A DNA stretch of 64,000 nucleotides from JBFLXB01 sp964570625 (GTDB lineage: Bacteria; Nitrospirota; Nitrospiria; 2-01-FULL-66-17): contig CAZMYW010000017.1 in assembly GCA_964570625.1 (NCBI GenBank), positions 38,212-102,211 on the forward strand, given 5' to 3'. Below are positions 26,561 to 34,348 of the stretch, piece after piece. Under the pieces are notes generated by a model. That model saw only the letters and a list, made by a program, of their open reading frames with translations. It had not been told where the DNA came from and made no database searches. The position numbers and the translations under genes are program-made. How positions within the stretch are numbered: position 1 is the stretch's first letter; each line of letters starts with the position of its first letter.

Positions 26561-27204
26561 GTAAACAGGGTCATGATGTCGTCGATCCGCTCACAGAAAA
26601 AATCGGGCTCGGCGGCTTTCAATACGGCAGGATTACCGAGTCCATACCCCACGGCCACGGATCGGACGCCGGCGGCACGGGCGGCCTGGATGTCATTCAC
26701 GCTGTCCCCGATCATCACCGCCCGGTCGGCCTTCGCCGTCAGGGTCTCCAGCGCCCGTTGAATCATCTCCGGATGCGGCTTGAGTTGCACTGTGCTGCTG
26801 CTCCCCAGGATCACGTCGAACCGATCGCTCGCGCCCAACCCCTCCATCAGCTTAAGGGTGTATTCGATGGGTTTGTTGGTAATGACGCCCTTTTTCTTCT
26901 CTGAAAAGTGCGCCAGCACCTTCTCGACTCCCGGATACAACCGGGTCTCATCGAGCAAATGATCCATATAGTGCCCGCGAAACACCGTCAGCGCTTCTTC
27001 GAACGCCTTGGCCCCCTTGCTCTCGAACGCCCGCGACAACAACATCCGAACTCCGTCCCCGACAAACGTATAAATGCGTTCCGGCGGATGTTGTGGCAAC
27101 CCGAAATCGCGCAACGTGAGGTTGACGGCAGTGGCCAAATCAGCCTTGGTGTCGGCCAACGTCCCGTCGAGGTCAAACAGCAGCAGGTCAATCGGAACAG
27201 TCAT
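26557..27204 (-). CDS. gph: HAD-family phosphatase, phosphoglycolate phosphatase-like
   Basis: 215 residues of HAD subfamily IA: motif I DLDGTLADT (nucleophile and acid/base Asp), motif II ITNKP, motif III Lys in LKPHPEM, motif IV GDSVNDIQAA. It removes phosphate from small metabolites, with 2-phosphoglycolate the usual substrate for this sequence type. ATG start at 27204. Upstream lies a repeat element, so it may have its own promoter. The substrate is inferred from family resemblance. Confidence 0.85.
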   Translation of the reverse strand: MTVPIDLLLFDLDGTLADTKADLATAVNLTLRDFGLPQHPPERIYTFVGDGVRMLLSRAFESKGAKAFEEALTVFRGHYMDHLLDETRLYPGVEKVLAHFSEKKKGVITNKPIEYTLKLMEGLGASDRFDVILGSSSTVQLKPHPEMIQRALETLTAKADRAVMIGDSVNDIQAARAAGVRSVAVGYGLGNPAVLKAAEPDFFCERIDDIMTLFT

Positions 27205-27250
27205 TGAGAAGCGCTGCCTAGCTCTTGATCTGTTGAAGTCCGCGAAAGCG

Positions 27251-27425
27251 GAGCCGGTTCAGGAGCGCGCCAGATGCCAGGCGCACAGGGCCGACGCGGT
27301 CGGCCCGTGTAATATTGGCACGGCGTGCGAAGCCGCCTGTCCGCCCGCACCGCAGCGTACTGGGTCGTACGTGAGGAGCGGACGCGCAGCGACAACGCCG
27401 CAGATGGCCGCTCATGGACAGGCTC
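27251..27425 (+). repeat. Dispersed intergenic inverted-repeat element, copy B
   Basis: Begins GAGCCGGTTCAGGA and ends ATGGACAGGCTC; the inner half contains GCGTACTGGGTCGTACGTGA, matching copy A (4573-4695, opposite strand) and the core of copy C (37971-38195). It carries ~50 bp more internal sequence than copy A, partly palindromic (GGGCCGACGCGGTCGGCCC). It ends directly at the stop codon of the SDR gene. Confidence 0.75.
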
Positions 27426-28136
27426 CTACGTGCGCCATGAGATTTCGATGGCCGCGCCGCTGACCGCCCTCGCCGCCTCACCGGCCAAAAACACCGCCAC
27501 ATCCGCGATCTCCGATCGCGGTTCACCCGACAATGGTCGCCCCTTGGGGACCGGCGGTTTGGCGCGCTTGGTGCCCACCAACGCCGGACAGAGCGCGTTG
27601 GCGGTCACCGCGGTGCCCTCAAGCTCCTTGGCCAGCGATCGCGTCAATCCGATCACGGCGAACTTGGACGCACAGAACGCCGAGAAATTGGCGTACCCAT
27701 CGATCCCCGCGGTGGAGGACACGTTGATGATGCGGCCTTCGTTGCGTTGGATCATCCCCGGCATCACGGCGCGGGTCACCAAAAACGTGCCGGTGACGTT
27801 CACCGCCATGGTCTGATGCCACTGCTCGATCGTGGTCTTGACCAGCGGCTCGATGAAGGCGACGCCGGCGCTGTTCACGAGGATGTCGATCCGGCCGAAC
27901 GCGCGTTCCGCGGCCGCCACACACGCCGCCACTTGGGCGTCGTCCGACACGTCGGTCGGCACCGCCAACGCCCGCCGGCCGAGGCCCGCCACTCGCTCGG
28001 CCACGGGTTTGAGTTCCCGTTCACTGCGGGCAGCCACCACGAGGTGTGCGCCCTCCGCCGCAAACGCCAACGCGATTTGCCGCCCGATGCCTCGCCCTCC
28101 GCCCGTGATCAACGCGATTTTGTCTTTGAGCAGAAT
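27426..28136 (-). CDS. Short-chain dehydrogenase/reductase, apparent AUU (or CUG) start
   Basis: About 236 residues of classical SDR: NAD(P)-binding GGGRGIG, DVSD, NSAG, catalytic Ser/Tyr-x-x-x-Lys in the INVSSTAGIDGYANFSAFCASKF region (the usual Tyr is replaced by Phe in FSAFCASKF) and the PALVGT segment after it. The homologous N-terminus (LLKDKIALITGGGRGIG) extends upstream of the first ordinary start codon (TTG 28112). Only ATT 28136 and CTG 28133 lie between that TTG and the in-frame TGA upstream, and a perfect AAGGAGG lies 7 nt before the ATT. The substrate is unknown; the Phe at the Tyr position, as I read it, could impair oxidoreductase activity. Confidence 0.8.
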   Translation of the reverse strand: MLLKDKIALITGGGRGIGRQIALAFAAEGAHLVVAARSERELKPVAERVAGLGRRALAVPTDVSDDAQVAACVAAAERAFGRIDILVNSAGVAFIEPLVKTTIEQWHQTMAVNVTGTFLVTRAVMPGMIQRNEGRIINVSSTAGIDGYANFSAFCASKFAVIGLTRSLAKELEGTAVTANALCPALVGTKRAKPPVPKGRPLSGEPRSEIADVAVFLAGEAARAVSGAAIEISWRT

Positions 28137-28165
28137 CGTCGTTCCTCCTTGAAGTCAGACGTTCA

Positions 28166-29329
28166 TCATGACCGAGACCCGGCGTGGCTCCGAACGGTCT
28201 CCATGACCACCTCTCCCGCCCGGACGAATTCATCGAGCAGCAGATACTCGTTGACCGTGTGGATCGCTCGCATCCCGGTCCCGAGATTGGCGATTTGCAG
28301 GCCTTTCTGGTTGAACACGTTGGCGTCGCATCCTCCACCGGTGGCTCGAGTCTGCACCGACCAGCCGACGCGTTGCGCCGCGTCGAACACCGCCCGGACG
28401 ATCGGGGCGTCATCCGGCACATCGAGGCGGGGGAAGTCTCGTTCCACCCGCTCCACCACCCGCGCCTGATGGGTGATCCCGTCCACGGTCACGCGATGCC
28501 TGGCCGCCGCTTCGGCGAAGCAGCGCCGCATGTGCGCGGTCTGCGCGTCGAGTTTGGCTTCATCCAGGCTTCGGGCCTCGCCCGCGATGACGGCCTCCTT
28601 GGGCACGATATTCGTCGCCGCCCCGGCGCGCATCACACCCAGATTGGCGGTCGTTTGATCGTCGATACGCCCCAGGCGCATCGCGGCGATGGCTTCGCTG
28701 GCGACCTGGATCGCGGAAATACCCCGTTCGGGGCAAATGCCGGAATGTGCTTCGAGGCCCATCACCGTGAATTCGAGTTTATCAGCGGCCGGCCCCTTGG
28801 TGAATAAGAAACTCGCGTGTTCGCTGTCCAGCACCAGTCCGTCCCGAGCCTGGAACGCCTTCGTCGCGAGGTGTTTGGCCCCGAGCAACCCGACCTCTTC
28901 ACAGATCGTGAATGCGATCTCGATTCCCCCGTGGGGCACGCCTCGCTCCGCCGCCGTGCGGAGCACCTCCATGATGATCGCCACCCCAGACTTGTCATCG
29001 CCGCCGAGGATCGTTCGTCCGTCGCTGGTGATTCGATCCGACCGGCGCACCGGGGTCACGCCTTCGCCGGGAACCACGGTGTCCATGTGCGCGGAGAGGA
29101 ACAACCAGGGACCGGGCAGGGTGCCGGGAATCGTCGCGATCACATTCCCGGTGTCGCCGCCCACGCGTTCACCCGCATCGTCGATCCGCACCTTGGCTCC
29201 CAGCGCCTCGAGGTCGGCGGTCAACCGACGGGCGATCGCGCCCTCGCGACGGGACAGGCTATCGATCCGGACCAAGTCCATGAAATAGTCGATCAGTCTG
29301 GCGTGGTTCAACATCGCGGCCGCGGACAC
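28166..29329 (-). CDS. M20-family metallopeptidase, PepT-like
   Basis: 387 residues. Zinc ligands and catalytic residues of M20 enzymes are visible: SAHMDTVVPG, GGDDKSGVA, the general-base pair CEEVGLLG, LDSEHA and a C-terminal TVNEYLLL-preceding His (GMRAIHTVNE). The dimerisation domain lies at ~180-300. Family members are cytoplasmic tripeptidases/aminopeptidases. GTG 29329 is preceded by AAGGAG at 5 nt. The SDR gene follows after 29 bp, which suggests co-transcription. Confidence 0.88.
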   Translation of the reverse strand: MSAAAMLNHARLIDYFMDLVRIDSLSRREGAIARRLTADLEALGAKVRIDDAGERVGGDTGNVIATIPGTLPGPWLFLSAHMDTVVPGEGVTPVRRSDRITSDGRTILGGDDKSGVAIIMEVLRTAAERGVPHGGIEIAFTICEEVGLLGAKHLATKAFQARDGLVLDSEHASFLFTKGPAADKLEFTVMGLEAHSGICPERGISAIQVASEAIAAMRLGRIDDQTTANLGVMRAGAATNIVPKEAVIAGEARSLDEAKLDAQTAHMRRCFAEAAARHRVTVDGITHQARVVERVERDFPRLDVPDDAPIVRAVFDAAQRVGWSVQTRATGGGCDANVFNQKGLQIANLGTGMRAIHTVNEYLLLDEFVRAGEVVMETVRSHAGSRS

Positions 29330-29345
29330 GGAGGCTCCTTTGCGC

Positions 29346-29768
29346 TCACGGGGTGAACCCGTCGGAACGTGGACGCTCCAACACCATGCCTTGGGAACTG
29401 GACACGAACCCGAAGCGCTCGTAGAAGGCGTGTTTGTCCCGGGTGTTGAGCCAAAACTTTTCGACGCGGGCCAGCACGGGATGCGCCAGAATCTGCGCCA
29501 TCAGGCCTTCACCCACGCCGCGCCCCTGGTAGGTGCCGTCCACCACCACGTCCCACAACGTGGCTCGATACACGGAATCGGTCAACACGCGCGCGAAGCC
29601 GACGAGGCGCGGGCCGTCCCAGGCGGTAAAGGCGAAATGGGTGTTGGCGAGCATGCGCGACAGCCCGTCGGCCGATCGGCCGCGCGCCCAAGGCGTCTGA
29701 TCCAACAAGCGCTGGAGTTGGTCCAGATCCAGCGGCCCCCCGTCCCGATAGGTGATGGGTTCCGACAC
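29346..29768 (-). CDS. GNAT-family N-acetyltransferase
   Basis: 140 residues with the acetyl-CoA-binding signature VVDGTYQGRGVGEGLMAQIL (motif A, Q/RxxGxG/A) and a C-terminal strand HAFYERFGFVSS. GTG start. It resembles small stand-alone acetyltransferases; the acceptor is unknown. It ends 16 bp before the peptidase gene. Confidence 0.85.
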   Translation of the reverse strand: MSEPITYRDGGPLDLDQLQRLLDQTPWARGRSADGLSRMLANTHFAFTAWDGPRLVGFARVLTDSVYRATLWDVVVDGTYQGRGVGEGLMAQILAHPVLARVEKFWLNTRDKHAFYERFGFVSSSQGMVLERPRSDGFTP

Positions 29769-29871
29769 GAGCGTTCGTTCAACGCGCCGTCACGGGCTGG
29801 TCTGCGGACCGCGCGTCGCGCGATTACTCTAACGGAGGGACGCACGAAACACAAGCGCAGGAGGGCGCCGA

Positions 29872-30060
29872 TCACTGCGGGGACTGCCCGTTTTCGGATT
29901 CGGCGGCCGGGGGCGCGGATGCCGGCTCTTCGGTCGGCACGCGATAGGCCCCCGACAACCACCGGCCCATGTCGATGTCGCGACAGCGGACGCTACAAAA
30001 CGGCGCGTGTGCGGAATCCGCTGCGGAGTGCTCGCAGACCGGGCAGCGACGCTCGCTCAT
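29872..30060 (-). CDS. yacG: DNA gyrase inhibitor / zinc-ribbon protein YacG
   Basis: 62 residues with the four zinc cysteines in the YacG arrangement: CPVCEH near the N-terminus and FCSVRCRDIDMGRWLSG. The C-terminal tail is Pro/Glu/Ala-rich. In E. coli YacG binds GyrB and inhibits DNA binding. Its ATG overlaps the DUF3108 stop by 4 nt. Confidence 0.88.
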   Translation of the reverse strand: MSERRCPVCEHSAADSAHAPFCSVRCRDIDMGRWLSGAYRVPTEEPASAPPAAESENGQSPQ

Positions 30061-30845
30061 CGGAGCCGGGCGTGCGACTCCGATGCCGCCGGGCGATACT
30101 CGATCAGCTTCGCGGAGATTTCACCGATCTTGATCTTGCTGTCCATACGAACCGGCAGACGGCGTTCGTCGTCGGTGAACCATACGTACACCTCGCCGCG
30201 CTCCAAAAACACCCCTTCGAATTCCACTTTGGCCCTTGTGCGGATGGTGGAAAATTCTCCGGCGGCCGTCTCCACCCGCTCTCGGTTCAACCCCACGATC
30301 GCCAACCGCCAGTTCTTGCTGCTCTCGTGTACGTCGATGGTCACCGTATCCCCGACGTCGAACTGGGGCACCGTGCGGAAATAGTAGAGACATGACAGCG
30401 AATCCTGCACGTCGGGTGGAATCTCGTACGTTTTGCGTTCCCCGTTCTTCGAGACGGTCGCGGTGTGGTTCACCTGATCGAATTCGGTGAGTCGGGCTTT
30501 CCGGCGTTTGCCTTGGTGCTGCTTCACGTCCAGCCGCAACGAACCCAGCGTCTCGCGGTCGATCAGGCTCTCGATACGATCTTCGACCGGAAAGAACATG
30601 GACACGAACGCGTTCGACTTGGCCAACGACACGATGCGGTAGACCGGCATGCCCTGGTGCTCCCGCTCTTCCACGACCAGTTCCGCAGTGCCGCCGACGA
30701 TGTTGTACCAGCCGATGGAATACACCAGACGCTCGCCGTGACCGAACGGCACGTGGTCCGCTCCAAAGCTGGGTGCGGCGGACGGCGCGCCCGCCGCCAG
30801 GCCGACCAGCGCAGAGAACAGGACCACCCCGTCGCGAGACCTCAT
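30057..30845 (-). CDS. DUF3108-domain exported protein
   Basis: 262 residues from ATG 30845, with a signal peptide (LFSALVGLAAGAPSAAPSFG) and then the DUF3108 pattern (GERLVYSIGWYNIVGGTAEL ... FYFRT-like YYFRTVP ... EVYVWFTDDERRLPVRM). DUF3108 proteins are periplasmic β-rich proteins of unknown function. The chosen start lies only 7 nt after a perfect TATAAT, so the mRNA is probably leaderless. A longer frame to 31016 would extend through that promoter and overlap the divergent gene. Confidence 0.88.
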   Translation of the reverse strand: MRSRDGVVLFSALVGLAAGAPSAAPSFGADHVPFGHGERLVYSIGWYNIVGGTAELVVEEREHQGMPVYRIVSLAKSNAFVSMFFPVEDRIESLIDRETLGSLRLDVKQHQGKRRKARLTEFDQVNHTATVSKNGERKTYEIPPDVQDSLSCLYYFRTVPQFDVGDTVTIDVHESSKNWRLAIVGLNRERVETAAGEFSTIRTRAKVEFEGVFLERGEVYVWFTDDERRLPVRMDSKIKIGEISAKLIEYRPAASESHARLR

Positions 30846-30852
30846 GCGCGTG

Positions 30853-30881
30853 ATTATAAGAGGCACTCCGACCATTGACAA
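30853..30881 (-). promoter_or_regulatory. Strong σ70-type promoter giving a leaderless DUF3108 mRNA
   Basis: On the minus strand: TTGTCA (30881-30876), 17-nt spacer, TATAAT (30858-30853), then 7 nt to the ATG at 30845. Transcription would begin at or next to the A of the start codon. Confidence 0.65.
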
Positions 30882-30975
30882 GGATAGACGTCCCCAGATC
30901 CGGAGAAAAACCACCGCGGTTGCGGCGGCTCGCGCCCTCATGGTATGGTCGGCACGTTTGCGGACCCCAGACCCC

Positions 30976-31290
30976 GTGTCGAATCTGACTCCGGAAGAAG
31001 CCGTGATCATCGTCAATGCGTACGGCGAGACCCTTGAATCCCTCGCCGCGCTCTCACCTCCTCGTTGGGAAACCGACGAGGCCTATCAGCGCGATGTCAT
31101 GAACAGTCCGGATCCGGTCTCGTTGTTTCGGCGGACGTACGATATCTCCCGGCTCCCCTATTCGAAGAACGGCATCCGCGAAGCCCTCCACCTGCTGCTC
31201 GCCCATACGGACGTCGACGCAGAAATGAAAGAGCGGCTGCGCATGGGATTGATCGCCCTCGATGATTTCGTCGAGGAAGCGCCGGAGTAA
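30976..31290 (+). CDS. Small conserved-looking protein of unknown function
   Basis: 104 residues from GTG 30976 (NLTPEEAVIIVNAYGETLE ... LRMGLIALDDFVEE), mostly α-helical, acidic, no signal peptide or membrane segment. GTG is preferred to ATG 30940 because a possible promoter (TTGCGG 30920-30925, 18 nt, TATGGT 30944-30949) would place the transcription start between the two. It is transcribed away from the DUF3108 gene. I do not recognise a family. Confidence 0.6.
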   Translation: MSNLTPEEAVIIVNAYGETLESLAALSPPRWETDEAYQRDVMNSPDPVSLFRRTYDISRLPYSKNGIREALHLLLAHTDVDAEMKERLRMGLIALDDFVEEAPE

Positions 31291-31299
31291 CCCCACGCA

Positions 31300-33513
31300 A
31301 TGCCGCATCCGGCCCCGCGGGGGCTCGCGGTTCCGGCCAGGGGAGCGCGGCGGGGCTGGCTTGCGACCTGCGGCGGGTCGGCGATGCTGACTCTGTTCAC
31401 CGGCCTCGCGGCGGGCGAACCGACCAAACCCCTACTGACCGCCGTTCCGCTCGACGACGAGACCGTCACCCTGGACGGAAGGCTCGACGAACCGCTCTGG
31501 CAATCGCCACCCGGAGCCAGCGGCTTCATCCAACAGTCGCCGAATCCCGGCAAGCCCGCGCTCGGCGCCACACGTGTGTGGGTGGCCTACGATGCGGAGG
31601 CCTTGTATATCGCCGCGCGGCTTGACGATCCGCAGCCGGAATTGATCCAGGCTGACGAACGCCACCGCGACGCCCAACTCGCGCGCAGCGACGCCTTCGA
31701 CGTCTTGGTCGACACCTACCACGATCATCAAAACGCGTTCGTCTTCTCGACCAACCCGCTCGCCGCGCAGTACGACGCGGCGCTCACGCGGGAAGGGGCT
31801 TTTGTAAACGAAGCGTGGAACGGCTCGTGGAGCGTCGCATCGAGCCTGACGCCCATGGGGTGGTCCGTGGAGTTTCGCATTCCTTTCGCCACGCTGCGCT
31901 TCCCTCAGGAGGAGGGCACCGCCTGGGGCATTCAATTTCGGCGGGTGATTCCACATCTGCTCGAAACGTCGTTCTGGAGCCCGCTCACCCCCGAACAAAC
32001 GATGTACGAAATCTCCCGCGGCGGCCACCTGACGGGCCTTGAGCCCCTGACTCCGGTCCATCGCCTGACGCTGATCCCCTATGCCAAAGGTGCCTACGGC
32101 GTGCAGTCCGGCACTCCCTCTGGCTGGGAGGTCGATCATGAGGTGGGAGGCGACGTGCGGTATGCCGTCACTCCGGACCTCGCGCTGAACCTGACTGTGA
32201 ACACCGATTTCGCGGAGACCGAGGCGGACACCTTTCAAATCCGGCTCGACCGCTTCCCCTTGTTCTTTCCCGAGCGGCGCGAGTTCTTCCTGGAGGAAAA
32301 GGGCGCGTTCGAGTTCGGCCTGGAGGGACAACTTCAGCCCTTCTTCAGCCGCCGGATCGGCTTGCGCGGCGGCGAGCCGGTGCCTCTCTGGGGCGGCGGT
32401 AAGTTGACCGGCAAGGCCGAGCGGTATGGCATCGGCGCGCTGGTCATGCAAAGCCGGGCCGATGACGGCTTCGCGGCTGAACGGTACGGGGTGTTGCGCC
32501 TGACCCGAGACCTTGGCCTCCGCTCTCAGGTCGGCGTGATCGGCACCCGGCGCGAGGCATCGGGCTCACCACCTTTTCAGACCATAGGGGCCGACGCGAC
32601 GTACAACCCGACGTCGGAGGTCACGACCGATGGATTCTGGATGCGCTCCGACGGTCCCTTGAGCGCGCAGCCCGGATACGCGGGATTCGCTCAGGCGCAA
32701 TTTCGCGACCCATTCTGGCGCATCCGGATGTATCATCTGCGGATCGACGAGCGCTTCGATCCGAAACTGGGCTTCGTCAAACAGACCGATGTCGAAGAGA
32801 CCTACGCATATGTGGACGCGCGGCCTCGCCCCGCGCACGGGCCGGTCATGGAGTGGGGCGTGAAGACCGAGGTCACCTACCAAACCACTACCGACGGCGT
32901 GTTGCTCTATCGCAGTCTGTATCAACGCGTCCTCGCCGAGTTTCGTTCCGGAGATTCCATTCTGGTCAGCTGGGACCCGCAGTTCGAGCGCCTGCTCGCG
33001 CCGTTCGAACTGCAACCGGCGGAGGCGGACGACGGCGCCATCATCATCCCGGCCGGCGACTATCGCTACCAGCACTGGAACGTGTACCTGGCCAGCGAAC
33101 CCAGCCGCCCGCTCTCGGGGTACGTCAGCGTGTTGTGGGGCGGTTATTACGGTGGACGCAGAACGTCGCTGGACGTCAGCGTCACCGCCTCGCTGCTCCA
33201 GACGGTCAAGCTCGGCGGCTCCATGAGCGTGGATTGGATTCGCGTGCCCGCGTCCACGCCCCCATTCCACGCCGACACCGTACCGCGCATCCTGGCCGGC
33301 GATGTCCAGTGGTCGGTCACGAACCGTCTGGTGCTCAATGGCCTGGTCCAGCACGAGAACGAAAGCGACACGCTGGCGGCCAACGTCCGCCTGGGCTGGG
33401 AATACCAACCCGGGAGCTTCGTGTACCTGATCGCGAACCCCTCTTCGTCACGCGACGCAGGGTCGGCCGCGCTCTACCTGGTCAAGGTGACCTGGCGGCT
33501 GGAGGCGGCCTGA
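31300..33513 (+). CDS. DUF5916-type outer-membrane protein with CBM9-like domain
   Basis: 737 residues. After a signal segment (MLTLFTGLAAGEP) there is a carbohydrate-binding family 9-like domain (residues ~45-235: LDGRLDEPLWQ, VWVAYDAEALYIAARLDDP, FDVLVDTYHDHQNAFVF, WSVEFRIPFATLRFP), followed by a DUF5916 β-barrel-like region (LFFPERREFFLEEKGAFEFG, alternating strands to the C-terminus). These proteins are predicted outer-membrane barrels and the CBM9-like part may bind glycan or peptide. Starts 10 bp after the preceding gene, ends 1 bp before the release-factor-like gene. Confidence 0.83.
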   Translation: MPHPAPRGLAVPARGARRGWLATCGGSAMLTLFTGLAAGEPTKPLLTAVPLDDETVTLDGRLDEPLWQSPPGASGFIQQSPNPGKPALGATRVWVAYDAEALYIAARLDDPQPELIQADERHRDAQLARSDAFDVLVDTYHDHQNAFVFSTNPLAAQYDAALTREGAFVNEAWNGSWSVASSLTPMGWSVEFRIPFATLRFPQEEGTAWGIQFRRVIPHLLETSFWSPLTPEQTMYEISRGGHLTGLEPLTPVHRLTLIPYAKGAYGVQSGTPSGWEVDHEVGGDVRYAVTPDLALNLTVNTDFAETEADTFQIRLDRFPLFFPERREFFLEEKGAFEFGLEGQLQPFFSRRIGLRGGEPVPLWGGGKLTGKAERYGIGALVMQSRADDGFAAERYGVLRLTRDLGLRSQVGVIGTRREASGSPPFQTIGADATYNPTSEVTTDGFWMRSDGPLSAQPGYAGFAQAQFRDPFWRIRMYHLRIDERFDPKLGFVKQTDVEETYAYVDARPRPAHGPVMEWGVKTEVTYQTTTDGVLLYRSLYQRVLAEFRSGDSILVSWDPQFERLLAPFELQPAEADDGAIIIPAGDYRYQHWNVYLASEPSRPLSGYVSVLWGGYYGGRRTSLDVSVTASLLQTVKLGGSMSVDWIRVPASTPPFHADTVPRILAGDVQWSVTNRLVLNGLVQHENESDTLAANVRLGWEYQPGSFVYLIANPSSSRDAGSAALYLVKVTWRLEAA

Positions 33514-33514
33514 C

Positions 33515-33934
33515 GTGGCATTACCCGTGTCCCCTCAGAAAGAACAGGAATTGACGACGCGTATGGCCCGCCTCGGGGTGCGCGAACAAGACCTTGAAGA
33601 GACGTTCGTCCGCGGGTCAGGGCCCGGCGGTCAACACGTCAACAAGACCGCGACCTGCGTGGTCTTGGTTCATCGACCCAGCGGAATCAGCGTGCGCTGT
33701 CAGGCATCTCGATCGCAGGGGCTCAACCGCTTCTACGCTCGACGGATTCTGATCGAGAAGATCGAACGACAACAACTCGGCGCAGCCAGCGCGGAACAAC
33801 AACGTATCGAGAAAATCCGGCGGCAGAAGCGAAAACGCTCACGACGCGCGAAGGCCAAGATGCTCGACGACAAGCGGCAGCAGGGCCAGAAAAAGTCCGG
33901 TCGTTCCCGGGTACGATCCGACCACGAAGGGTGA
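33515..33934 (+). CDS. Stand-alone GGQ release-factor-like protein
   Basis: 139 residues. The RF-1 domain alone, with the peptidyl-tRNA hydrolysis loop GSGPGGQHVNKTATCV, and a very basic C-terminal helix (RRQKRKRSRRAKAKMLDD) that should contact the ribosome. No codon-recognition domain. Related to ArfB/mtRF-R (C12orf65)/PrfH-type rescue factors that free stalled ribosomes. GTG 33515 has GGAGG 9 nt upstream and lies next to the preceding stop. Confidence 0.85.
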   Translation: MALPVSPQKEQELTTRMARLGVREQDLEETFVRGSGPGGQHVNKTATCVVLVHRPSGISVRCQASRSQGLNRFYARRILIEKIERQQLGAASAEQQRIEKIRRQKRKRSRRAKAKMLDDKRQQGQKKSGRSRVRSDHEG

Positions 33935-33983
33935 TCGCCATCAGTCTCGCGCACGGACCCGGGCGCTCGCCGTGCGGGACGAA

Positions 33984-34011
33984 TTGACAGAGCCGCCCGG
34001 TCGCTTATAAG
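33984..34011 (+). promoter_or_regulatory. σ70-type promoter for the 68-residue protein
   Basis: TTGACA (33984-33989), 16-nt spacer, TATAAG (34006-34011), then 11 nt to the ATG at 34023. There is no Shine-Dalgarno sequence, so the leader is ~5 nt or none. Confidence 0.6.
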
Positions 34012-34022
34012 ATCGATCGCGT

Positions 34023-34229
34023 ATGTCGGACAAAGATCTCAGGGTCCTGCTGGAAAAAGTCGACGGCGGATATATCGTCGCCGACCCCAACCCCGATCCC
34101 AAACATCCGTCGGACGTCTGGATCAACAAGTCGGTGCACACCGACTTTGACTCCGCGATGGAAGACATCCGCAGGCGTCTGGGGGTCTCGGACATCATCG
34201 CCTCGCACGAGGGCAAACTCTCGATCTAA
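34023..34229 (+). CDS. Small protein of unknown function
   Basis: 68 residues (DKDLRVLLEKVDGGYIVADP ... SAMEDIRRRLGVSDIIASH), acidic, αβ-like, soluble. A consensus promoter immediately upstream and normal codon use support it as real. The two Asp/Pro-rich turns (DPNPDPKHPSD) are distinctive. No family recognised. Confidence 0.65.
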   Translation: MSDKDLRVLLEKVDGGYIVADPNPDPKHPSDVWINKSVHTDFDSAMEDIRRRLGVSDIIASHEGKLSI

Positions 34230-34333
34230 AAACATTCGGTTCCCGCACCACCCTGCGCGGCGCGGAACCTCGGCAAGTCCCATCCTGATTTCGCGACACA
34301 CACAGATGACTCGCAGCCACGACGCGAACTCGG

Positions 34334-34339
34334 TATAAT
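34334..34339 (+). promoter_or_regulatory. -10 box (TATAAT) close to the exporter adaptor start
   Basis: Perfect TATAAT, 9 nt before the GTG at 34349. No convincing -35 (closest TGACTC near 34307), and no Shine-Dalgarno sequence between it and the GTG. Confidence 0.45.
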
Positions 34340-34348
34340 CACGCCGTT

